Positions 49,501 through 59,663 of a stretch of DNA of 64,000 nucleotides are shown one piece after another (the stretch's first letter is position 1; each line of letters begins with the position of its first letter). The translations under genes and the position numbers were made by a program. The notes beneath the pieces are model-generated. The model did not search any database, was not told the origin of the DNA, and worked only from the letters and a program-made list of their open reading frames with translations. Source of the stretch: Parasponia andersonii (taxonomy: Eukaryota; Streptophyta; Magnoliopsida; Rosales; Cannabaceae); the NCBI GenBank assembly GCA_002914805.1, contig JXTB01000084.1:954857-1018856 (forward strand), given 5' to 3'.

Positions 49501-50714
49501 ATGTGCATCACTTTAAAATAAGACACTCTACTAAAAAATATTTGTTAATATATATTTTTCTTAAAAAACATCTATTTAATTAAATGATATCGTGAAATGT
49601 GATTGAGTGGACAGAGAATAAAACACAAAATAGATAGACCGAATTGCCTGACAATCGTTGCCTTACTCTTGAGTTTGAGCTAGGTTATTATAAGAATAAT
49701 ACTTTACTGATAGTTAATGAATGTATTTTACTAACTACCATATAAAGCATACTATGACATATTTATTCGAGAAAATTTTAGTCATGTAAAACTCAAATTG
49801 GTTCTAGTTGTGGGCTTTAACTCTACTTTCTTTTTCTGACTTTGCTATTAGATATCAGAGAAAGTGAAGCCACACCCTTTGGTGGTGAATTTACTGACGA
49901 AAGTGGAAGAGATTATACCAAAATGGAAGATAGTTCCCACAAGGGACGTTATTGATTCAGCTTTCAAGGACCCTATAAAGCGTGAAGAGGTGAGGTGAAA
50001 TTCTCTGAAAAATTAGATACATAAGGTCGAATATCAGTACTTTACTCGGCACTATTTACTTATGTAGCAATTATTGGATGATGCAGATAAGGAGCAACAA
50101 ACTCATATACCAAGACAAGCCTAGGCTAAAAACAGCACTAGAAATGCTCAGAACGAGTATGAGCCTTGAAGAAAGCTTGCACGAGGTTTTTTTTTCCCAA
50201 ATTTCAATACATGTTACGTATAGTTATTAAACGACATTGTTTAAGCTATGTAATTAGACATGAACTTGCAAATATGGACTCCTTGTTTTTTTTTTTTTTT
50301 TGGGGTTCCCCCACTTTGTAGGTGACGCTGCCGTTCTTTGTGTTACATGGGGAGGCAGACACAGTAACAGACCCGGAAGTGAGCAGGGTATTGTATGAGA
50401 AAGCCAGCAGCAGAGACAAGACCATAAAGTTGTACCCTGGAATGTGGCATGGTTTGACGTCTGGTGAGCCCGACGAGAACGTTGAGATCGTCTTCGCCGA
50501 CATCATAACATGGCTTGACAAGCACACCAACGAACGAGATCATATCAGTAGTATTCACCGCCCGAATCACTCGCTCAACAATAGCGTAGTGAGTGTGGCA
50601 GCAGCGGCAGCTGTATTGCCAGAGAAAGTAAGCAGGAAGCCGCGGACGCAGTGGCATGGGAGCTATTTGTGTGGATTGAAAGGCCGACGCTTGCAGCATC
50701 ACTCCGCTATGTAG
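46577..50714 (+). CDS. Monoacylglycerol lipase, alpha/beta hydrolase (MAGL8-like)
   Basis: Predicted to hydrolyse monoacylglycerols to fatty acid and glycerol. Eight exons: 46577-46603, 46762-46852, 46947-46979, 49014-49160, 49317-49447, 49852-49989, 50087-50185 and 50322-50714. All introns are GT-AG with consistent phases, giving 352 residues. It starts MNMEVEYQE; a second in-frame Met at codon 3 matches the usual family start. Visible landmarks: oxyanion FLCHGYGM, DYEGHGRSRG, nucleophile elbow GESMGG, acid D in HGEADTVTD, and His in GMWHGLTSGE. Phrases such as KPHPLVVNLLTKVEEIIPKW closely match Arabidopsis MAGL8-type proteins. A basic C-terminal tail of about 60 residues extends beyond the fold. 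Intron 3 is 2.0 kb and contains a tandem duplication. No signal peptide is seen. Confidence 0.93.
47674..48010. repeat. 168-169-bp tandem duplication in MAGL intron 3
   Basis: Copies 47674-47842 and 47843-48010 begin AAAAATGTTCAATTATTGAT and end GACTAATTAAAAACC. They differ at only a few positions, so the duplication is fairly recent. Confidence 0.95.
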
Positions 50715-50916
50715 CTCTCTGTATCGGGTACTGTATACTCTGGTTTATATATATATATACTGGACTTGAATTATCTTCCCAATGGAAAATGAATCTTGAA
50801 ATGAGGGAAAGTCTAATGAGAATTTGATTCATATTGATGGGATACATATGGAAGTTGAGTTCAGTTCGAGCTAGTTTGAGAAAAGAACTAAGTAGCTTAA
50901 CCAACATCTAAAGAAC

Positions 50917-51688
50917 CTTTCTTCCTTATTTATTTATTTATTTTTTTTTTGGATGACAATTAGATTTCATTGAAACGAGCAAAACTTACAAAAGACTGCA
51001 AAATAGAGTACCGAAGGCCCACGGCCTGGCTTAGTCCATACAAAACAGTGAAAGTGGTAAATTGGCTTACATTGAGACAACCCAGAACACACAAATCAGA
51101 GCACCATTTGGCAGACCTGGAAACTAAGGATGACTCCCACGTGTTGACCTTCTCAAGAAGCTTGCAGCAGTCCAACAGCAGCTCACCATTTTCCCAACTA
51201 ACGTACCCCATATTACCGCTAATTCCATTAAAAACCAGAGCACAATCACACCTTCTAGAATTACAAACTTGTATCCTTGGTGAACTGCCACCCTTATCCC
51301 ATCTAGTAGTGCAGCAGCTTCAACCACCGCAGGGTCAGTAAAATGCACCACTCCCGAATAAGCCAATACCACCAATCCTCTGTTATCACGAACCAAAATA
51401 GAGGTTATCGAGTTTTCACCTCAGATGCACACATCAGTATTAATTTTCACCCAGCCCAAGGCGGAGGCGGCCATACTGTTGGAGCAATATTCTGATTTGG
51501 AGGTAATAAAATGGCATCAGCCATCTCCAAGTAACCTTCCATAACTCGGCTGTAGTGCGCAAGTGAATTAAAGGTGGCTGACTCAAAACACCATTGTGTT
51601 TCTCGTTTTCCAGATGGTGTCGATGAAGCAAGAGGCGTAGAGGAGCAATTTAGGTCGACACCCCTACCATGATCCTTGAGAAGGTGAG
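50917..51688 (-). mobile_element. 5'-truncated LINE insertion with RNase H remnant
   Basis: Flanked by a perfect 15-bp duplication CAACATCTAAAGAAC (50902-50916 and 51689-51703). The 3' end is on the left with an A-rich (TTTA)n-type tail (50924-50951 on the plus strand). On the minus strand the body encodes ALGWVKINTDVCI, then LVRDNRGLVVLAYSG, VVEAAALLDGIRVAVHQGY and FVILEG, the RNase H region of a plant LINE ORF2 (RVT_3 type). A stop follows the first segment, and a frame change follows FVILEG. It lies about 200 bp behind the MAGL stop codon, possibly within or near its 3' UTR. Confidence 0.88.
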
Positions 51689-51703
51689 CAACATCTAAAG
51701 AAC

Positions 51704-52529
51704 TTGAACATAAAAAAAGGGTTTACGAAACTCAATTATTTTTCGAAAAGTACTTGAACACCACATAGTTGTAGAGACTACGGGTTCAGATGTAAATTTC
51801 ATAGTGAGTCTCACGCCGTTAATAGCATGTGTTGTAGGTACAAGCAACATAGTGCCCATTCATGACTCTTTACTTAAATACGTAAAACAATTTCACTCAC
51901 ATGATGAAATAATCCGCCTAAGACCGACCTTTCTTTAACGAAAGTTCTGTATTTTCAGAGGTCGCAAGTTTATTTGGATTTGAAAACTATGGTCAAACCA
52001 TGAAAAGCTCTTCTAGCAAAACAAGAAAAAGGGGGAAAAAAGAAGGGGCTGGGAAAAAGAGTCATTTTATAACTCAAGTCATGAACTTTCTTTTTGTTCT
52101 CCTCCTTTTTATTCTCTTCCACTGACTTCTTAACTACTACTTAAGTAGACAATGTTTCACTCATTCCGTTTGTTGAACCTCAAACTTTTAATCCCGTCTT
52201 TGTTCACAAGCCAGAGTTATAACCGCTATACAATACGATGAATGTGTAATCTAATACCATAGCAAGAAAATTTAAAAATTGCAAAGCTTATTGTCTATTG
52301 AAGCTTAAAGAGGATAATGAGACAAAGTCACAAAGATGGACATAAAAACAAATGGCAGGTGGGAGCTAAGAATCTATTCCAAAGAGAACGAATATAGCTG
52401 CTACTTCTGCTGCTGCTGTTAATGTATCGTTTGGAAGCAGGGACAGCTAGGAGTACTCGTTTTCTCACAAGCAAGAATTTTCTTTCCCGGGTACCACTAT
52501 AAAGTATAAATTTCCCTCAAATATGGGGA
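51704..52529. other. Intergenic between the LINE scrap and UXS; likely includes UXS 3' UTR
   Basis: No coding resemblance. The part next to 52530 is probably 3' UTR of the minus-strand UXS gene. Confidence 0.5.
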
Positions 52530-55500
52530 TTACGCGGTGGTGGAAGAACCACTTTCCTTGTGGTCACCAAAAATGCGTTGACGGAAGTCTTGGACCATAA
52601 GAGGAAGGCCCTTGCGAAGGGATACCTTTGGTTCCCAGCCCAGTAGTTCTTTAGCCCTGGTAATGTCTGGTTTCCTTTTGTGGGGGTCATCCTCCGTGTT
52701 GGGTCTGTGCTCAATCTTAGCATCTGGGTCAATGGTTTCCTGGACAACCTGTGACGGTGAACATAGAACATGGTGCTCAGATTACAGGAAACAAATCCCA
52801 AACTAACGTCATATATGTTTATTGATTATTGAACTATGAAAGTCAATACTATCCTCATCTAAAAAACAGATCCAGAACTAGACAAGTTGGGTATTAGATT
52901 AATGCCTGGGGAGCCAGGTCTATCAATAGCTGGCATAATAATAGTAATTTTATGAGTGATTTAGTCATAATATGATTACCAGTCAACTGTGGTACGAGAT
53001 TTTTTTTTTTTTTTTTGATAAACTGTGGTTCGAGATAAAACAGTAAAGATCCAACCGTCTACCAACTTTTATAATAAGGTTTTATTTTCTATGAATTCAA
53101 ACAATAAATATGCATCACTGATGAAAATGACAGATACACCACCAATTAAAGAAGTTGCATAAAGAGAAGACCCACAAAAACGATATGAGACCTGGTCAAC
53201 ACGAGTAATGCATTTACCTTGGCAAGTTCAAGCATGGTGAATTCACCCGGGTTTCCAAGATTGAAAGGTCCTACATGTTCTCCTTCCATAAGGCGCATAA
53301 GACCCTCCACCTATTATGACACATAAAAGACAACCTTTTAATAAAATTCAGCAACGAACTTCAATAAGACAGAAAAATAACATTGCTAATTAATTTATCA
53401 ATGACAATAGCAGAGAGAAGACAACTAGAATCACTTGTCCAGTTATTATTTCTTCCAGTAGACTATATAAAACAGATAAAACTCTATAAAACAGATAAAA
53501 CTCTACCTACATACCAAACAATGAAAATATTCCTCTAGAGCCTACCCAAAATGGGCAAGCCTACCCTCTACAACACGCCAGTAAACAGAAGCCACCAAGT
53601 TGCTCCTCATCAATGTCCAATCATATCAAAGAACCCTTTATTTTCAGCACTAACTTGGAAATAAACACAGGTTTCTGTTTTGGGGGGGAGGGGAAGATGG
53701 GGGAAGTCAATTACTGAAAAAGAAATTTATTTCTACCAGTTCAAAAACAACTTTGTACCTTATGGTATCTACCAACCTAAGGTACAATAAATATGGCTGG
53801 TCCATCCTCATTGCTGGACTATACATCTTTGTGAAACTTTTGGCACCAATTTACCACTAGCAGCCAATGAAAACCTTATTCTTCAAGCTAGGTAGTTTAG
53901 TTTTTTAAATTCACTATTCTCATCAACCGAACATGATATGAAAGAACAAAACTGGATTAAAAGAAAGAAAGCAACTAGGATATGTTTTTCCATTTATTGA
54001 AAAGGTTCTCATAAAAAAAATAATAATAATAAGAAAGATGTAAAGTTGTATAACTTGCCAGATCAGAAACATATTGGAAACTCCTAGTCTGCTTCCCATC
54101 ACCATAAACAGTCAGAGGCTCCTTCCTCAATGCCTGCAAAGTCGCCAATAATAAGTGTTTAATTAACCACTAAAATATTGCTCCTCCTTTTTCCCTTAAT
54201 ACAATAGAAAACATATAAAACATAAATAATGTACCTGGGCAACAAAGTTACTAACAACACGACCATCATCAATGCACATTCTTGGTCCATAAGTGTTAAA
54301 AATCCTGGCAATCCTAACCTGCACCAAATGAGAAACAGAAAAGCTAATTATTTATTTATTTATTTTTCTCCCTGAAAAACAGACCCTTTTACATTCATGT
54401 GAAGGTGTGGACTGGACAAAGCACAATCCAGGTTGGTTGTTGATCTAAAAACTGTATAAGTACTTACATTTGCATTTCCCAATAAAATATGGTCAGTAGC
54501 AAAATAACACCACTTGTGCCTTTTCGTTTTAATTTATTAATTCTGATGTTATAGCGAGATTTACGTAATCTTTGCATGATAGTACTGGGCATAAAGTTAA
54601 AGCACTCGAATACAAACAGTGAAATACATATATATACATATGTGCACTTTTTACTTATAAGTAACTAATGAAAATTTATAATACATATTTTTTTTATAAT
54701 AAAAAATGTTATAAAAAAAATAATAGTGAAACAGCATGTCTATCTCATTATAGGAAAAAAAATTTATTTAGGCGATGATTCAACGATTAAAATAGATTAA
54801 AAAAAATATCTAAACAATATATATATATCATAAAAATAAAAAACCTAACCTCAACATCAGCACCTCTGTGGTAGTCCATAGTCAACGTTTCGGCCGTACG
54901 CTTTCCCTCATCGTAACAACTTCGGACACCTGTCATTCATTTAGACAACCAACGAAACTCTGTCAGGTAACCGACGAATACTCTGTCAGTCAGCTACACT
55001 CAGATTCACACCACCCTCTTCGTAATTACAAAACTGCCCCTCCTTCCATTGCCTTCTCTTTATATTTTTATTTTTACTTTTTTACCTGAACTTTTCTCTC
55101 TTTTTTTCTTTTTTAACCACGGCCCTTGCACATCTGGTGCAAGTGCCATATTGCAAGAAGTGTTCATCAGCGCCACATGACGCAAAGTGCGTGTCAACCG
55201 TCGGATCAGTGGACCCGACAATCACGGTTTCCTCGTTGACTGTGGAAAATCCGACCGGATCTAAAAGGGGATTTGGCTGCATGGGTCCCATCACTGTGGG
55301 ACCCACGTGGTCCGCCTCGCCGGAGTAAGGCACAACCTCAGTTTACCCCTACCAACTATTAAACTACGCCAACCCCGCCCCGCACATGTTAACGCGGAAA
55401 AGTGCTACACTTGCTAAATTGCGCCACCCGAAAAAAAAAAAAAAAAGGCCGTTTGACTCCTCCGAATTCGATCTCCACGGAGATTAGTATAAAATAAATG

Positions 55501-56502
55501 GAACAAAAAAATAAAAAACAGTGGGAGAGAAAACTGACCAATGGGATTGACGTTTCCCCAGTAGGTTTCAACCTGAGGGTGCTGCAGAGGATCACCGTAC
55601 ACCTCACTCGTGCTCGTCAGCAGGAACCGGGCACCCACCCGTTTCGCTAACCCGAGCATGTTCAGAGTCCCCACCACATTGGTTTTGTGAGAACCCAAAA
55701 AAAATCCCACGAATTAAGGACTTTCCAAAATCAAAAAGCAACATTTTCAAATCCCGGAAGAACAGAAAAAACAGATTCAAATTTCAAAAACACAGGAATA
55801 TATTTTTTTTGGGAAAAAAAAAGTAAAAAGTAAATGTAACAATTATTGAAGGAAAAAAAAAAAAAAAAGAAAAAAGAAGGATATAATAGTCTTGACGGGG
55901 TTGAATTTGTAATGGACCGGTGAGGCGGGGCAAGCCAAGTGGTAGATCTGGTCGACCTCGAGGAGAAGTGGCTCGACGACGTCGTGTCGGATGAGCTCGA
56001 ACCTGGGGTTCCCGAAATGATGCATCACGTTCTCTTTCCTCCCGGTGAAGAAATTATCGACGACGATCACGCTGTCACCCCGCTCGATCAGACGGTCCAC
56101 GAGGTGCGACCCGACGAAACCCGCCCCGCCCGTGACCACGATCCGCTTCCCCTTTCTCTTGAGCCCCAGCGGGATCTTCCCGCCCGAATTCCAGCTCTGA
56201 ATCCCGAAGCGGCGCTCGTTGAAGACCGGGCGGTGGCTCAGGTGGTTCGACCCGAGCTCGGCCGGGAACGAGTCGAAGATCGAGTCGTGGCGGTACCCCT
56301 GGGGAGATCGGGGGGAGGACGGGAGGAGCGTGAAGCCCACGGTCGCGATGGCAATGCCGATGAGGACGAATACCAGCCGTTGCTCCCGGAGGATGTAGCG
56401 GATCGGACGGGTCACGACGAACCACGGCTTGAGCGGCTTTGGCGAGTAGGTGTCGGTCACGGGTTGGGCCTCGTGACCCCTGAAAATCAGCTCCGAACTC
56501 AT
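52530..56502 (-). CDS. UXS: UDP-glucuronate decarboxylase (UDP-xylose synthase), Golgi membrane type
   Basis: Converts UDP-glucuronate to UDP-xylose with bound NAD, feeding xylan and other xylose polymers. Seven coding exons on the minus strand: 56502-55885, 55686-55539, 54929-54850, 54318-54235, 54133-54059, 53310-53218 and 52748-52530; total 438 residues, the usual length for the membrane-anchored UXS2/UXS4 form. A type II anchor is visible at about residues 44-62 ([18 protein letters not shown]). The Rossmann motif is [12 protein letters not shown] near residue 120. The catalytic region shows TSTSEVYGD and the YDEGK (Y-x3-K) motif. [15 protein letters not shown] and [15 protein letters not shown] follow. 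Intron 1 has AT-AC ends with a U12-type donor, intron 4 begins GC, and the others are GT-AG. Exon 1 is GC-rich compared with its surroundings. Confidence 0.96.
54627..54800. mobile_element. Diverged MITE relative in UXS intron 3
   Basis: AACTAATGAAAATTTATAAT near 54663 and the following T-run align with the core AATGAAAATTTAGCATGC of the MITE family. It is again bordered by TA repeats (54629-54640 and 54818-54828). Terminal repeats are no longer clear. Confidence 0.4.
55687..55884 (-). other. Apparent U12-type AT-AC intron of UXS
   Basis: Minus-strand exon 1 ends AAGACTATT and the intron begins ATATCCTT, the U12 AT-AC donor consensus. There is no GT that would keep the conserved reading KTI|KTNVVG. 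The intron ends TTCTCAC before AAAACC, an AC acceptor. A branch-site-like TCCTTAAT lies at 55713-55720, about 27 bases before the acceptor, somewhat farther than usual. Confidence 0.8.
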
Positions 56503-56640
56503 CGAAACGCTTGTCTTCTTCGCCGAAACGTTTCGATTCGGAAGAATGGGTTTCTTGAGAAGACTATGTTTGATCTTTCTTTCTCAAAGTTACCGAGTGA
56601 TTTGGTACAGAGAAATAGCAAAGGGCTTATAATATTCGTG

Positions 56641-56648
56641 TATATATA
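56641..56648 (-). promoter_or_regulatory. TATA box of UXS
   Basis: TATATATA on the minus strand within CTCCTATATATACACG, about 140 bp upstream of the ATG at 56502. This leaves a leader of roughly 100-110 bases if transcription starts about 30 bp downstream. Confidence 0.65.
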
Positions 56649-56699
56649 GGAGAAGAAAGCTTTAGTGAAATTAATATAAAAAGTTGAAAAATCGCCGGG

Positions 56700-59055
56700 A
56701 ACTCGCTCTCGGCGCGTGGATTTGGCTTTGGCCTGGTTCAATCTGGTTTTTGTGCTGTGGTAATTACATTGGGTTTTAAACTGTGCGAGGCCCTGGAATA
56801 AGTCTTGGTTTTTTGAGTTTATTACGAAATACCCCCCTCTTTTGTGTGGTTTTTTGTTTATATTCTTTTATATATTCATTCGTTCGTTTGGTGAAAAATG
56901 TCAAATGATTGCTTCGAACTTCCAAATTTTGTCGATTTCTATTTCTCTCTTAAGGTTAATGAAAATAATTATTTTGCTAAGTAGGGGCGGCGCTGGCACT
57001 AAACCCTTCAAAGTTGTTCAGTTAGCTATTTTTGATTTTTGATTTTTTTTTTTGACTTGGTTATCTGCTTTGGGTCAAAAATCAAAATCCTTCTGGTGTA
57101 GTCTCGATGTGACACCTGAGTACCTTACCCTATTATATAAGCTCACCACAAAGCCACAGCAATGCCGCAAGATTTTCTTTTAATATATAACAATATAAAG
57201 TTATATATATATTTCTTTTGGCAATGAACAGTATAAAGTTATATAATTCCCACATTAATGGACAGTGGACACTGAATAAACAAACAGGTCTAATTCTAGG
57301 AAAAAGAATTAAGTAATTGTTTATTGGGCATCTCAACTTCGCTCTACATGAAATGAAATTATTAACCATGTAACAGTAACAGCATCACAGCATATACACA
57401 AAAAAGAAACAGTTTCACCCATGTATTCTTCGTTGTTTACTATTTGCTTAAATAGTTCAGATTGAGATTATTATTAATTTTTTTAATAAAACATATTGAG
57501 GGTACTTTTGTGATGTAGTTGAAGTTATTACCAAAAATGACGTGCGTTTAATAATACAATCATTTTAAGATTTTCATCACTGATTTGGTTATTAGAATTT
57601 GAAAATTTTGCTTTGCTAGCTGTTTCTATAATGTTACAGTCTGAAGATTCTATTACCCGTTCTGCATTTGATGCTCCTACCTACCAACCGAGTTCTTGTT
57701 TTGTTTTGTTGATTGATCATTAACATATCCAATAATTAACATGTCCCATATATTATTATTTTTCTTTGTTTTGGGTTGTATATTTTCATATATTACAATA
57801 GTCCATTTATCAAAGGTCTATAATTGAGCCCTCGGATGTCATAAGAAAGCATAAATTGATATTAATAAATAGGAAGCCTGTCTTTTGTGCCCCTTCCACT
57901 ATATTTAATTTTCCAAACATGTGGGACATTTTATCTTACATAAATTTGGTGAGCAATAAAACCTCCTCTCCCCTATGAGATTAAAAATGAAATATAATTA
58001 TTCCTTAAAAAAATGAACTATAATTAAAACTAATGAAATAAGTGACAGCAAAAGTAGAGTTTGCATCACCATAGACTTGGGCAATGATGAAGCGTAAATG
58101 TACAATTTTAGGAGTTGATTGGACATAGTGTTGCAGCGAGTTTTCGGAAAGTTTATAGATATGAGTAGACCCAATTATGAAGTTCAAAATTCAGATTCTG
58201 ATAGAATAGATATAACAACTTTATCTACTCCAAATGATTTTTTTTTTTAAATGTAAAAACCTTTTTTCCATTCCTATCTTTCATCATACTGTTATTAAGC
58301 GAAGTCTTGATTCGAATTCAAGACACGTTTTATTTCTTTATACGGTTATACCTATCCACGCTTCTTTCAGCTTACAATTATAAGTTTTTTTTTTTTTTTG
58401 AAACGTACAATTATAAGAATTAAGCACTACATCCCAAAAAAAAGTATTAGCACTATGAGTCCATTTAGCATATTTTTTAATTTTTGACGTAAAAATTTTA
58501 GAATGTCTTTCTAGAAAAAATGATGATCCCGTCTCACGTACATATTCATACATTTGGGGCAGGAGGAGCTGTTTTTAATTGCATGTACAAATATTGTAGT
58601 AAAAAATTGCCCCGTACGCTACCAAAAGTGGGCTAGCTTTCAAATTTATTTAAATAAATGAGTAAATGAGAAATGAAGGATATTTAATCAGATTTTCCAA
58701 AAATGAATTGGTTGGCCTCCTTGAATCATAAACAATTTGGTATTACTTTTTTTTAATATTTCGTCTGGCACATCGCAATTGATGATAACCGACACTAATA
58801 TCATATTAGTATATGCTTTATAAATATTAACTACCAAGTATTAATACAACTTTGCTTATTTGAGAAAAAACAAAAAAGGAAAAAAAAAAAGCACAACTTA
58901 ATACAATCTGTTGTTAAATAATTTTTTTTTTTTTAAAGTGGAGCTTAACTAATAACCACCACTTACTACAAATTTAAAAGAAAATAACACACACTCTACT
59001 AAAGTTTGAAACTTGACCTCCTAAACTCACACACACATCCCTCAAACCTTGGACT
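56700..59055. other. Intergenic upstream of UXS; nothing recognised
   Basis: AT-rich with several T-runs. No coding resemblance and no defined element ends. Confidence 0.5.
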
Positions 59056-59064
59056 AACTGAGCT

Positions 59065-59654
59065 TAGGCTGACAATTTTCTACACGACACGACGATACGA
59101 CTCGAAAATGACACGAAATGAATGGGTTTGGATGACTCGAAAACGACACGAAATGAACGGGTTTGGATGACTCATTTAATTTTCGTATCAATTTCGGGTT
59201 GACACGTGTAACACGTATAATAAACGGGTGAGTTTCAGATCAACCCGCTTAACCCAAAAATGACCCGTATAACCCGTTTAATTAAACGTGTCATGTCAAC
59301 ACGACACTAATACAATACATTTATTAATATTTTAATATATTAAACGTGATTTTGATTAATTCTAAGCATATTTATAGAAGTAAAATTAAATTAAGTAATG
59401 CATAATCTTGTTAAATTAGAATAATCGTGTTAATTTTGAATAATCGTGTCAAATGAGTCATAATATGATACATGATACGTTTATTAAACGGGTTACACAT
59501 GTCGTGTCGTGTTACACGTATATTAATCGTGTCGTGTTCAGATTTAAATTTTTGACACGTTTATTAATCGTGTCGTGTTCGGGTTGGGTGTTATCGTGTC
59601 GTGTCGTAATCATGTCGACCCGAACACGATATGATAACACGAATTGCCAACCTT
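59065..59654. mobile_element. hAT-like non-autonomous element with CGTGTCGTG subterminal repeats
   Basis: Terminal repeats TAGGCTGACAATT (left) and AAGGTTGGCAATT (right, reverse-complemented) agree at 10 of 13 bases. An imperfect target duplication, AACTGAGCT (59056-59064) and AACTAAGCT (59655-59663), flanks it. Both ends are packed with CGTGTCGTGTC or its complement (ACACGACACGA), plus GACCCG/CGGGTT pairs, giving strong foldback. The TAGG-type ends and 8-9-bp duplication favour hAT. No transposase reading was seen in 590 bp. Confidence 0.75.
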
Positions 59655-59663
59655 AACTAAGCT

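Noticed and set aside
55939..56649. 236-codon plus-strand ORF
   Set aside because: It is the antisense shadow of GC-rich UXS exon 1, which explains its charged, repetitive composition; no independent domain.
59041..59660. Possible cluster of hormone-response or heat-shock-like palindromes from the ACACGACACGA motifs
   Set aside because: The motifs are confined to and symmetrical within a TIR-bounded element with a target duplication, so transposase-binding repeats are the simpler reading.
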